Below are positions 1-11,870 of a stretch of 64,000 nt of DNA, piece by piece. The position numbers and the translations under genes were made by a program. Position 1 is the first letter of the stretch; each line of letters begins with the position of its first letter. The DNA is from Macrocystis pyrifera (lineage: Eukaryota; Sar; Phaeophyceae; Laminariales; Laminariaceae). The DNA is taken from assembly GCA_031763025.1 (NCBI GenBank), contig JASSKH010000023.1, forward strand, positions 434,001 through 498,000, in the 5' to 3' direction. The notes under the pieces were generated by a model. That model did not search any database and was not told where the DNA came from. It saw only the letters and a list, made by a program, of their open reading frames with translations.

Positions 1-1224
1 GCTACCGTTATCAGTGTCAGGCAATAGTCGAGAGCTATTTATCAAGTACCTGATACAGTGGTGGTCCTGATGTAGGGCGACACTGTGGAGCACGACTACG
101 GCTTTGATGCTACCTACAAAGGCATGACACAACTATTATAGAAGATTTATATAAGGCCCGAGTACCTATTTTAGACGAGTTCTCTTTGAAAGGTGCCACA
201 GGACCCATACAACGCGAGTCGTCGCCTTATTCAGACGAGTCAGACGCAAAGAAAAGCCCCGATGCACCCCGATTCCGAAGCACCAACCCTCCCCTCGCCA
301 CATAAGCAGTCCACTGTTTTATAAACTGCCACAGCTGTAGACGACATGTCATGCGTTGCCCTCGCCGGACGAGAATGACTTTGATGAGGACGTACGCCCA
401 GAGATTGGCCAAGAAAGTGGACGTTATAGATGTGTCGATCGCAGAGAAAACACCACTCGCACCTCACTTCGGGGATCGTTAGGGCGTCACGGTTAGCTTG
501 TAGTACTTGAACTAGAGTGGATTCAAGTTGTATGTATCCTCAAAGCTTCCCCCGCATAATACCCCGATATATCGCTGTTGAGCTGGGCAAAATCTTGTGA
601 GGTAATGCGTAGGGTAGGAACACGATATCACACACGTTCTCGGGAATCTCGAAACATTAACGTCGGCACTCAACATGGTGTTGTGCTCGCTACACGGTTG
701 GATAGTACTTATCACACATGGCAGGCCTAAAGTAGGTGCAGTTCGAAACTGTTCTACATTACGCCTGATCAGGCGAAATCTAGAACGGCGAGTCAACAGG
801 GTCGCTTGTCAAGTGGATCAACCGACATGTGGTGGATTCCACGCAACGTGGAATTTACCTTCACCTTTGAGTCGCGGCAGGATGGGGGTTGCACCTTCGA
901 GTCGATAAATTATGTTTCCACTTGTGTTTTTCTCTGCTACGACTTTAGGTAGCTACGTAGCCCACAAATGTGTACCGGGGCTTAGCTTGCCATTGTCCTC
1001 AAACCTGGCTGTGGGATAAAGCACGTAGAGACCTTAAAGGGAAGAACCTCACAAAAGTTTGGTGTTGCCCCTCTACGTCGGAACCCAACATTTCCTCCTG
1101 TTCGCCTAATACTGAGCTTTCACTCTCTCAGACACATCGCGCATCAACAAGCGGCACTGTCGTGCGCCCGTCATCCCGTATTCGTTTCGACCTGTACTGC
1201 TCCACGGATAGCTATTGGGGGTTT

Positions 1225-1478
1225 ATTGAGTAACAGTTTGTTGGATAACAGGTCTACTAAATCGCCCGCATGCCTCACCGAAACCTTGAATGCCGTCAAC
1301 AACTTCTCCCGCATGTTCCTTTTCACCCAACTGGGCGCAAAAACGCTCTGTGACCTGTTGCAAGGGACACAAATTACGTTGACGTTGACGGATAGCCAAG
1401 CAGTGTTCATGGTGGAAACAAAGTTGCACGCATACTACCTGGGGCATACTATTAACTCAAGCATTGCGCATCTGGGGA
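1225..1478 (+). other. open frame with donor-like end, antisense to P450 exon 3
   Basis: A plus-strand open frame of about 85 codons runs into a GTAAGT sequence at 1479. It overlaps P450 exon 3 on the opposite strand, whose boundaries fit better. I treat it as a shadow or as intronic DNA and record it only because of the donor-like site. Confidence 0.12.
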
Positions 1479-2547
1479 GGGTAAGTAACAGGTGCACGTG
1501 GCATCCGAACCACTAGGTCTGATGGCAGGCTCTTGGACGCGCGCCCCGACGAGTGATTCCGATCAGCACATCTCAATCAAAGCGATACGTCGGGCGCGCT
1601 GACGGCGGTGCTCTAGCAATCGTGCGAACATATGGTGCTACGTCTGCCGCGGTTTGTCGGTTCGACCTGTTACGCGTCGCCCCGCACCTTGGCTAGTGAA
1701 GGAATCATATCTGCCACGTTATTTCCGACAAGGTGCGGACAGATCAGGCGCCTCGAACGCCCCCACTCCTTCCCTTCGTCAAAAAACAAGGCTGGCAGTA
1801 GCCCGATCTTTTTCGCCGGCCAGTGGAAATGGGTCTGGGTTGGTGCACCAATAAGCGAGCAGTTGGACCAGTAATAGCAAAACAGCATGGCGATTAGGGT
1901 TTACGCGTGGGCTCGAAGCGGTAATTGGACCGTTCATTCCATGGAGGGCTCTCTACCATATATGGTCGCGAGACAGGGATTGGCCCGCACTTTCTGCGTG
2001 CCGATGGCTTGATGTGGGTGCCGGTGTGTCGACTCTAGGAGACGAGGTGATGCTTCATGATATTGGCACACGAATGTTTCGTGCCCCCCCCCCCCCCCCC
2101 CCCCCCACCTACAAGAAGAACGCTACGTCGTGTGCGCTGCCAAGCACAAGTGTACGTTGTATGTCAGATGTCTGGAAATATGGTAAGCTTCACCAAAGGG
2201 CCGTGCAGAGAAAGGGGGAAGAGCAAACGGCTACCAACGACTTCAACAACACGATATCAGGTGGGTGCACCAGGCTCAGAGAACGACCACCATGCTATAC
2301 AACACGTCATTGCTCGACTGCAAGCACTCACCGGTGTCAGCCCTCTGCGGAAAACGCTAGGACGCTTGTTCAGAACATGACGGACGCCATCGACTCCGGC
2401 GACAACAACGACTCTTTTGCCGAACACGGTCAGCTGAAACTTCCCTCCCAGTTCGTCCGCCCACGCTTCCAACTGCTGAACCATCTGACCGACCAGATCA
2501 GGCGAGAACGTGGCACCACAGAGGCGAAGGGGCGCGCAACGGAGCAT
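1279..2547 (-). CDS. cytochrome P450, partial gene, three exons visible
   Basis: Three minus-strand exons join in frame: 2547-2332, 1834-1688 and 1354-1279 (about 146 residues). Exon 1 has the usual P450 start: an aromatic/acidic helix (LEAWADELG), a beta strand (KRVVVVAGVDGVRHVL) and FRRG. It ends at a GTGAGT donor (2331-2326). Exon 2 starts after an AG acceptor and reads LFFDEGKEWGRSRR, the C-helix W-R-x-x-R region that contacts the haem propionate. Its donor is GTGCGG. Exon 3 starts after CAACAG, reads ERFCAQLGEKE and ends at GTGAGG. All junction phases agree. P450s are haem monooxygenases, usually ER-anchored. No membrane anchor, I-helix or Cys haem-ligand motif is visible, so the gene either continues beyond position 1 through long introns or is a truncated relic. 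The ATG at 2547 is the first in frame, but it may lie inside an exon that starts further upstream. Substrate unknown. Confidence 0.72.
2084..2106. repeat. poly-C tract, 23 bp
   Basis: An uninterrupted run of 23 C. Similar C runs occur at 23711-23724, 44489-44513, 47562-47580, 48098-48111 and 63645-63658. Long C/G homopolymers are a recurring trait of this window and are often at repeat boundaries. Confidence 0.9.
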
Positions 2548-2692
2548 GTGCCCACGTAGAGAAGAAGCGAGGTAAGGCTCGGCAAGGTGAGTGACCGTGC
2601 GTAGGTTCCGAGGACACTCCCGGGTGTATAGCGCGCGGAATTATCCTAGCACGTGATCGATTTCGACGTTGCAGGCCGGTAGACAGGGCCAT

Positions 2693-5600
2693 CTTTATGT
2701 TGCTTCTCGAAAGGTCGCGTCACTTCCCAGTCAAGAGACGTATAGCGCAGCGTCCACTTCGGGATACATTGCTAGCAACAACACCTGATATCCATGGCGA
2801 ATCTATTGGCAGTAGTTACTCTTCGTTGTCACTGTCTACCGTGTGTCGCTTGAGCCTAAGCCGTGCATGTGGTCGAAGGGGGAACTCTGACTCTGACAAT
2901 AATTCGTGACGGCAGGGGCGGTCTACAAATTCCACCCTCTATTCTCTGAGGCTCCTATGTGTCCCCAAGGTATAATGCAAGATTCAACGGGAACATACAT
3001 ATTAATACGACTGATGATGTTAGGCGCATCTCATACGTGTACGTACGCATTATGCCCAGCAATGTAGAACACAAGTTACATACTCATCCTTCCACTGGCC
3101 ACCGGCAAGGACGCCGTGGTGGCTCAGAAACGTTAGTTTCGAGAATGTGATTCCTCTATCGAACACCTCGCCATCCGTTATAGCTGTAGGTATATTTTGT
3201 TCTCTCTCTGTACGTAGCGCTGGCTGCAACAGTAATACCTAACCCAACACCCCCTGCTGGTTTGATGCATTGCTGGTTTGCTATCAGGCGAGGGTATTGC
3301 CATTGGACGTATTCAAGCTTGGTTAAAACTATAAAACACAAATGAGGTGTTTGATCACATATTGTCACTAAAAAGACAATGAGATGTGCTGTCCTACCAA
3401 CTGTTTCCAAGTGTAATCGCGCGGGAGAAACAATGCCGACATGCTGCGCATGAGTCGTGTCGACTCCTAACAACTTACAATAGTACAGGCACTAAAAGTA
3501 CTTTCGTCAATATCCCGACAGCCTGCAACCCCTACGTCGCCCGAGCCGTGATCGCTAGTTTGTTCAATCTACTTTCCCCTCAACGTGTGTTTTTTTTTCC
3601 AATTACAAAATGCTTTCCGCCCATACTCCTGCTCCCTTTTACACACAGTATGTGTAGTCCTAACTTAGCGCCGGGGTCACATGTACAATATGCTCTTCTC
3701 GCCCCATACCATTGCGGCGCATGTGTTGCAGTTTTGTCGCCTGAACGGTTCGGCACTTGCTTTCCTCCTCGTCGGCTAGCGTCGAATTGCGCCTACCCAC
3801 GCCATATTTCGGTAGGTGCTCCCGATAGTTGGTGTCATTTGAGAACAAAAACTCCTTGCAGAGAAGTACACCCATGAAATCAACCCTAGCAGTATTCAAG
3901 GTTAACCACTAGACTACCGGGCTGATCGGCCATGGGCTTCTGCAAATGCACGCTCGGAACATTTACAATTTCTAAACCCATTCCAGTCTCTCCCAAGTGC
4001 AGCAGAGTTCAAGGTAGAATTGTGAGAGGGGTTGAATGCTGATGGGAGTTTACAACGAATTTCTGACAGGAAGTAGGGCCTGGTCGTTGAATCAGTATCG
4101 CACGGAGTACACTGCCAGTTTTTTCTCAGTAGAAATACGCGAAGTTCGATCGCGGGTGTGAAGTTACATGCACTCCAAGTTGACACCTCCCGCCACAAAA
4201 GCCCCGTTCGGTTGATAAGGCAAATTCTTCGGATGGTCGCGAATGTTTGTGTTACACTGTACCAGGTAGTGCAGAATTGGTAGTTGTGTTCACCTTACGA
4301 CCTACCTGGCAATATCATACCATGGTGTACTGATACATACCCGGCATGATACACATATTATGAACATTGATACTTCCGTCCCCCATGGATGGCGGAGGCA
4401 TACTCTGGTGTCTGGTCTAATATTTTATACATATACTTTCTGGAGGAAGCAAGGCTTTGTCGAGGTTAACCTGACGAACCACATGCCATTCTAGGAGGTC
4501 TAGGATGCACAGGGCACAGGCCTCAGTCGATATCATCTCAGAGAATGGATTTCGTTCGATTCGGGTGGACCCCGGCCTCGTTAGGGTTCAAGTACGATGC
4601 GAAGTACTAGCATTGAGCGTGCACGAGCGAACAACAAACCAATACTGCTAGTATTTTCCATGTGGTCCAACGCAAGTTGGACGATGATTGGGTCTCGGGC
4701 TTCCGGGTGGAATACCAAATGACGCGGAAGAAATTACACCTCGCTTGGACTACACCCCGCCCACAAAAGCACATCCGGAGATTTTGTTTTGCATGTTATT
4801 CAATTGTCACCTTATGACCGGCCGTAGGTTGCATACGACAATCCTTGCGGAAATACGCCTGAGAACAGCACCAAAGACAAAAATTATCACACCGTTTGGT
4901 GGATTCTAGAGTCACCCACAACACTGCTACTCCCCCTCCCACTGCGCCCTAAGCCCCATTCACCGGCGCGGGTAGTAGGCTCGTGGTCAATCTTCAATCA
5001 CGGAGCTTGTCACGTGGGTGATAGCACGATATCGAAAACCAATCAGTGCGAAAGGCACTGGTGTTCCAAGCGTCGACCAGAAACACAGGTTTATTATAAC
5101 TGCGGTAGCAGTTAGTTTTTCAGCGGATCAGAGGTGCAATCGTCGGGAGTTTTTACTTCTTTTTCGCCTACGGCCAAAACAGCTTACACGGCGCGAAACC
5201 TCGTAGTGAGCTGCGCACAACTCGAACTCCGACGCCTGTTGGGCCAAACAACAATTGTTTATGACCCAGAAGTTGCTCCAGCGCAACAGCTACTTCATGC
5301 TCTGCGGGTACCCGTTCTGCGCATTGCAGCACGGCGGGGATTTTGCTGCCATTTCCGGGTTCAGGCGTGGGCCTTACCATCACCAGCAGTGTTGCGTGGG
5401 AATGCAAACGCAAGTCGATTTCACAACAAGACCCCTCACAGACTAGCACACCCCTTGTCACCGGTATCAGTCCCTTAGTTGTCAACCCCTTTGCTGTCAT
5501 ACCCTCTCGCTATCACGCCATCTGCAGTATGGCCGAGGTCTATGAATTATCAACGCTTCTTAGCAATCAATACTACCGTTAGCACGCCCCCTCGTTATCA

Positions 5601-6099
5601 CCCATACCCTTTTACCACACTCCCTTGCTGCGGGGCTCCCGTGCATGTTGCTTATCACCGGGGATGCGTCTGATAGCACACCTCCCGACAACGGCACACC
5701 AAGTGATACTGTTTTTTCGAAGGTGGAAATGCTATCACCGGGGTTTAATTTCATCCGTACTGTACGGTAGTTTATATAATAGTGTGTGGTGTCCCGGCTC
5801 CCGACCCCTACAGTAGTAGACACCAACAGCACCGACCACAGTCCACAAGCTGCACAGCAATTGGAAGTCACGCACCATGCACCACGGGAAGGGTACACTT
5901 CTAGGTGGCACATTGCTACGGCGTAGTGGAGAAAGGGGGAGAACGCACATGAAGTACACAAAAATTGGGGGTGGTATCTATACGATTGTGCCCCAGGAGG
6001 ATAGCGGGGAGGAGCGCCGACAAGGATTCTTTGAAAACTGCTGCTGTACTGCTGACTACAACGCTGCACAAAAGCAAGCGCAAGTCAAGGCACAGCTGC
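2693..6099. other. no supported gene
   Basis: Only short frames of chance length on both strands. A minus-strand frame at 5168-5500 has protein-like composition but no recognisable domain and no clear splice signals. The 5450-5760 segment repeats variants of a TATCACCGGGG-like word. Nothing else could be supported. Confidence 0.5.
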
Positions 6100-6149
6100 C
6101 GGCAACACAACGGCAACGCAACGGCAACGCAACGGCAACGCAACGGCAA
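6100..6149. repeat. 11-bp minisatellite (CGGCAACGCAA)n
   Basis: About 4.5 tandem copies of CGGCAACGCAA; the first copy reads CGGCAACACAA. The period of 11 is not a multiple of three, so it does not encode a simple peptide repeat. Confidence 0.85.
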
Positions 6150-6799
6150 TTTGCGTGGAAAGTTATTTCTCCGGCGAGAAGCTCTGGCCGATTTAACGTG
6201 TTCAACACAGGTTCCAGACTCCCTCAAAAATAGGCGTGGACAGCGACATGGCACATGGGCCTCACGTTAAACCATTTGGCACGAAGGGCATCTATCTGTC
6301 GTCGCTCTAATAGATTGAGCATGGATCAATTTTTCAGGGCTATGAGTAATCTCTGGGCGGGCAAACGGTGGCGGTGAACCGAGTGGACTCATGTAGAGCC
6401 CCACACCCTGTGATGAAGCTACTTGACAGGCAACTTGGTTTTATGTCAGTGAGTATTCTCAGAACTGCCATGGCCAAGGACGGAGTTGCGGAAGCGGTGC
6501 GGCACGACTTGCCAGCAAGATACACGCAGACGCGCTGACAATACTGCCTCAGTATGGTTCGGTGTTGGTCTTCAAATCATGCACACCAACCAATACATGT
6601 GTGTCAGCGGGCAGGGATGTGCTGTGGATGTTACGCTAGCTTATCTGGTAGTCGAATGCATGCCATCGCCCCAAAGCAATTCGGAGCAACATTCAGTTCG
6701 GATACAAGCGGATCATGTGTCAAGGTAGGGTGCTTTATTGCGCCTTACACTGCGTATGTTAACATAAGTATCGTTTATTATTTGACTTTTATTCTTAGA

Positions 6800-7040
6800 T
6801 CTCACTTATTACTTCCAGCTTCTGAACAAGCCGTGGCCAGAGGTGTCGTCCCTTCGCCCCCCGAGACGGGCCTTCATTTTTGTCGCCCATAGAGTTCATC
6901 ATTCCCCCCTGCTCGTCGGTTTTCATCTAATGTTTTCAACTCACGTTCTCAAACTTTCTCCGTATCACAGTGTTTTATTCAAAGAAAAAGTCTCTGCGAG
7001 TATGTGCACTCACTCGGTGAGAATGAACCCGCATTATTCC
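6800..7040 (-). mobile_element. tRNA-derived SINE, 5'-truncated copy
   Basis: Minus-strand copy of the SINE seen at 8025 and 11525. It keeps the body words GACGAGCAG(G), the AAGGGACGACACCTC-like block and GGCTTGTTCAGAAG. The tRNA-like head is cut near 7035, leaving only a B-box-like GGTTCATTCTC. The stretch next to the 3' end that contains CCTACGAGTGGGC in full copies is missing. Confidence 0.75.
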
Positions 7041-7960
7041 ATAATGTAGGCACGCGTACCATCTACGTGCCACGGCACCGCGGGAACGACTGGCTGGTAT
7101 GTGCGTCGAGCGGAAGTACAAGAATCACTCGTACGCACAATATCATGCATGGTACCCTGGGTATAATGTGATACGTTCACGGTTTCTATGCTCATATATA
7201 CAACAACAGCAGTATAGACACTACCGTTTGTGGCTTTGTATAACCTGACCCCATCTTGTAAACCACACCCCTGCAGCAGCAGCAGTATATATACCCCACC
7301 CTGGTGGACATTACCCGAGGTGCGGTGGGAACCACACTACTTGAGGTATAGCCTCATCATAATCAGCAAACGTGCCGGTTTATATGAATATAGTCTATCA
7401 CCGCCGTTGTGTTGTTGTCTGCAAATATTCCCACCCCAGACCAGTTTTCCACCCGATTCGTATTTGCATGTGGCGTCCTTAAGCAATCTCTCCGAATATC
7501 GATCAACGGTCCCGATATCAAGTACGCGTTGAAAGCAGCCGTCGCGCAGCAAATTGTCCGTTTTGGTCGCCCGAAAATAATATGCATATAATACTATATA
7601 GGTATCTAATTAAGCTGCCGCTGGACATTCGTGAGCAGGCATATTTGAAGCGTCGTCAACTAGTAGTGTGCGTTGGTGGACGGAACACGGTGTGCATTGG
7701 GAAGAGTTGGCGCTGTCTCCTCCCCATTTTAGTCTGTTGTTGGATGTTGCATTCCGTTTATAATCACCCCTTCTTATCACACACCTACAAGCAGTATATC
7801 GCTAGGGGGTGGTCGAAGTCTACAATCCCAAACCATCACCCACTTTATCGGGGGGGGTACGGTTTTAAACCGCGCCCTTACTTTGGGTTGTAAAAATAAA
7901 ATAACGGCAAACATTATTATCACCATGGGTGTGTCATACGTTGGGATTTTTGTTTTGGAC
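7041..7960. other. no supported gene; AT-rich anonymous DNA
   Basis: Contains CAGCAG/CAGCAGTAT words near 7207 and 7275 and short chance frames. No domain, splice or RNA-gene signal recognised. Confidence 0.5.
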
Positions 7961-7964
7961 TCAT

Positions 7965-8012
7965 TACTCTTACTTTCCAGCTTAATTCGTACGAAGTTTT
8001 ACTCGCCACGAG
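7965..8012 (-). mobile_element. SINE 3'-end fragment
   Basis: About 45 bp beginning ACTCTTACTTTCCAGC match the 3' end of the SINE read on the minus strand. The fragment lies directly before a full plus-strand copy, so the two 5' sides face each other. It is probably the remains of an older copy. Confidence 0.5.
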
Positions 8013-8024
8013 TGTCGCGTATAC

Positions 8025-8380
8025 GATGGAGCCGGCGTCTCCGGTGGCTTGGTAGGTGGTCCGCGTGCCTGTCAAGATCAATTTCGTGGGTTCAAGTCCC
8101 ACCGAGTGCATGCTCATAGGGACTTTTTCTTGCATAAAAAAATGATACCTAAGCGGAAAGCGCGAAAGAAAGCGTGAGTTGGCTGCATTCGATGAAAATC
8201 GACGAGCAGTGGGAATGCTGAACCCTATGCGCGACAGAAAATAAAGGCACGTACCGGGGGGGAGAAGGGACGACACCTGTGACCACGGCTTGTCCAGAAG
8301 ATCGTCGAGGGTAAAACCTCCTACGAGTGGGCTGGGAAGAAAAAGTGATGGATAAAAAAAAAAAAAAAAAAAAAAAAAAA
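8025..8380 (+). mobile_element. tRNA-derived SINE with poly-A tail
   Basis: A non-autonomous retroposon transcribed by RNA polymerase III. The head has an A box (TGGCTTGGTAGG, about 8044) and a B box (GGTTCAAGTCC, about 8090). A body of about 230 bp follows, with GACGAGCAGTGGGAATGC, GGGACGACACCTGTGACC and GGCTTGTCCAGAAG. The element ends AAAGTGATGG plus a run of about 29 A (from about 8352), the mark of target-primed reverse transcription. It is the most complete copy here. The LINE partner that would mobilise it is not in the window. The extreme 5' end is uncertain by about 15 bp, and no convincing long target duplication is visible. Confidence 0.88.
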
Positions 8381-11300
8381 CGAGTAGCTATCATAGGTTT
8401 GTTGTGCTTTGGTTACTATTCGAACCAACAAGGTATCGTTACCCTGACTGACTGCGTATTTCTGTAGTGTACAAATTCACACATACGGCTACTCGTTTGG
8501 TAAAGAAAACACGCATGACGTAATAATGCAAGGGAACGTCGCCATCACAGTAAACGTCCCGGGGCGCTACAAGTATTGTTAGTGAAAACAGGAAAAATTA
8601 GGCGTAACCGCCGCCCCCTCAAAAAGGAAAAGCGGGAAAATGCCCCGGTATCACAGCCAATGCCCCCCAATCATTTGATTTGGCAAACGCCCTAGGGCCG
8701 AGCTGACAAGTTATATTTTTGTTTCCGAAGAAGGCCAAAGAGGGGTGCTTTACACAGAAAACTCTATGCCTGGTGTGTGGGTAGGTTCACGTTTAGCGCC
8801 TCAACAACTAAACAGACAACGTCAGATGTGGACAGAGACCCAGACATGATTAGTACATTCTGCCTTCAAAAACAATTGTCACCGGCCCACTAGAACGAGT
8901 ACCGTGCTAGAAATACATCCAGGTGCGGCGTTTAAAACAGCTCGTTCGTGCTGGTGTGCACGTGATGATGGTGGGCTCGCTTCCTAATGACCATTTAAGG
9001 CACATCCCATATTACGAAACCTTCAGCCTAGTCTAAAAAAATACTATTAATACTACAGTAGCTCCAATATCATACATATCACGTCCGTTCTGCCGGCACT
9101 GCTGCTCCAGGCGCGAACCATCTGCAATCCCGCACCCCGCCAATACGGCATCTCTTGCGCCAAATCTAAAACAAACGTAGTGCTTTGTCGGTGCACGTTG
9201 TATCACCAATACCTGCTGGCTGTGCTGTGTGCGTGAGCGTTTGAGAGGTGTGCTCTTAATTCTTGTTTTTTTGTTCGTATTGCCCCGCTTGTGAGAGGCG
9301 CGTGTGAATATTTTTTTCGTGCATACTCGTATCGCATCCAAGTAGGGCCGAAAGATCCCATTTTTCTTCAGAAAACGCCCCCCGGTATCACAGTAGACGT
9401 CCGGGGGCGTATTCTCATACCTGCAAAGTCGTTGCGCCCCGGGGAGCTTTTACTCGCATCATCACCGTACATACATTCTATGATATGTGATCCCGGATTT
9501 GACCCCGGATTTGACCCCGGATTTGAGTTAGATTTCTGTGGGGGGGAGGGGAAACGTAGGGCGTGGGAAAACGCGCAGGAAACCCGACTAAATGTGCGTA
9601 ATATTAATGCAAGGATTGCACACAACTTAATAGTGTGCAGTGCAACATGCAGCAATCAAACTTGGACGCCTGTTTATGGTTATACCATCATATTCAATAT
9701 TTAAGAGAAAATTACAACCTCTACGAGGAGGGTATACGCAACATGTATCAGCATTTATTTCGAGATATTCGAGACGACATGGTGACAAAATATACGTGAA
9801 ACACATGCTTCAGTTTGTTTGACACTTGATCTCGGTACCCGCGAGGACTTGAGTCGTTTCAGCTTCTGGTATACTGGGAGCTCGCGAGGACCAAGCCATT
9901 TCAAGTCCTGGCACCCCCAGAAACTCAGTATCCAAAGGGCAAGGACTATTTAGCGGGTCAACGACTGAGTCTCAATTATTGGTATGCCCATACTCTGGCG
10001 ATCTTGCAGTACTGCTGCAATACTGGTATTTACCAGGTATGTATTCATAGTGCTGTATGGAGCAACTGCTGTAGTATTGCTGGCTGTGTACACTACTGGT
10101 ACGTATGGTATGTACCAGTACGAGAGGAATGACATCCATATCAACCTGTGGCGACCCCGACGCCCGCCATGTTGACTACGACGTTGGTTGGACATATTCA
10201 TACACACAACTTAACTATTCATAGCATGACGGCAGATACGTTACCACCACAGGGAGGCAACGTGTTGTTCTATTATACCATATCATCGCACGCATCATTT
10301 AACTTTGTTCTACTAATAGTTGTGCAGCACATCAAGTTCAACCAAAGTCAGGACAAGCACGAACTCTACTTCTTGCTGTTGTTGTCAAAATGTCGATCGA
10401 TTTGTTGTTTTCCATGGGACGCAACTCGTCACCACTGCTGCCGCCGCCAGGTTGGCCTCACCCAGCAACAAACACCAACATGTTCACCCTGTACAACATA
10501 CCCGTACACACAACATACACACCACGCGCGTGCTACCTGCCACGCAAATGGCGGTGATACGTCGGACCCTCCTCGGTTACAGCAGCACATGACAGCTTTA
10601 AGTACCAGGTACTAAAACTATACTGCATGTAAATTTTAATCTGATATCGAGGAAACTCATACCAAGGAACGCGATTATTTTACGAGTTGGAATTATTGTA
10701 ACACATCCATTCTCGAATTGGAAATCTGGCCCGGTTCAGGCTCCCTGATCCTTATCATGAATGGTATAATAATATGTACGTAAAAATAAGTGTATGTGCT
10801 GTAACAAAATATGCTACAGTAGGCGTACTACTGATACTACTGATGATGTGTTCGTTTGCTCGGGCCCCAGTGCTTTGTGCGGACTGATAATAAAAAACAC
10901 CTGTTGGTCCGATAATCCTATGTTCGTACCAGTCAGTACATAATCGTACGAGTATTTACGTACCTCGAAGTATCGGGTGTAAAAAAGTACGCGTTGTCAG
11001 CACTTTTACTCGCGAAGTTGGAAATAATAAGCTCAGACTCGATTCTTGAAAAATAATGATGTGGCCGTTCTTATAACAAAATTAGACTTGAGCACACCCT
11101 GCCCGGCAGAAAGAAGAGTCAGAGCCTGACCCAAAATAAGGATTCTTGACTTCCTGGTACGTAGGGGTTATCTGGCAATTACATGGCGGTATAGACATCC
11201 ATTTGAATTTGTCAGCGCACGTCCAACTCCAAATTTATCGATCACTGCTGCTGCTGCGGTGACGTTAAAAAATAGAAAGCTGTTCTACAGTTCGATTAAT

Positions 11301-11520
11301 AATGTACACCACGGGAGATCGGCAAGCTGTTTGTTGACGGCGCTACTACTGGCTGTAGGTCGCAGTCCAATACCAACTGGCACCAATCGTTTCGAAAACG
11401 AGTGACAAAACAAGCAAGCACGTTATATCTTCACCGACAAGTCTTTTGGTTAATAGCATACTTTGTAGATGACACACAAACCAACCCACTGCTGTGGCCG
11501 ATGCAAAAAATATATGAATA
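8381..11520. other. no supported gene; short repeats only
   Basis: Repeated variants of CCCCGGTATCACAG occur at about 8544, 8645 and 9380. The interval also contains the 12-bp minisatellite at 9488 and many GTAC/CAGCAGTAC words (10000-10120). The frame at 10148-10615 is of chance length. No gene can be supported. Confidence 0.5.
9488..9525. repeat. 12-bp minisatellite (CCCCGGATTTGA)x3
   Basis: Three tandem copies of a 12-bp unit. In the plus-strand frame they read as a repeated Asp-Pro-Gly-Phe. The enclosing frame (9291-9704) has no other support. Confidence 0.8.
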
Positions 11521-11524
11521 TTTA

Positions 11525-11870
11525 TTAATATTTTTGTTTATTTTTTCATCACTTTTACTTTCCAGCCCACTCGTAGGAGGTTTTACCCTCGACGATCTTC
11601 TGGACAAGCCGTGGTCACAGGTGTCGTCCCTTCTCCCCCCCGGTACGTGCCTTTAGTTTTTATCGCGCATAGGGTTCAGCATTCCCACTGCTCGTCGATT
11701 TTCATCGAATGTACGGCTAACTCACGCTCTCGCGCTTTCCGCTGATCAATTTTATGCAAGAAAAGTCCCTATGAGCATGCACTCGGTGAGACTCGAACTC
11801 ACGAAATTGATCTTGATAGGCTCGCGGACCACCTACCAAGCCACCGGGGACGCAGGCTCTGTACACTAGC
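11525..11870 (-). mobile_element. tRNA-derived SINE, near full length
   Basis: Minus-strand copy very close to the 8025 element. Read on the minus strand, it runs from a head with TGGCTTGGTAGG and a B box (AGTTCGAGTCTC), through the body (GACGAGCAGTGGGAATGC, GGGACGACACCTGTGACC), to AAAGTAAAAGTGATG and an A-rich tail at 11525-11550. Confidence 0.88.

Noticed and set aside
2014..2559. 181-codon plus-strand frame through the poly-C tract
   Set aside because: No ATG start; its second half is antisense to P450 exon 1, which explains the openness.
5560..6069. 169-codon minus-strand frame
   Set aside because: Spans the short-repeat-rich stretch and the intergenic words; no ATG context or domain, frames overlap on both strands.
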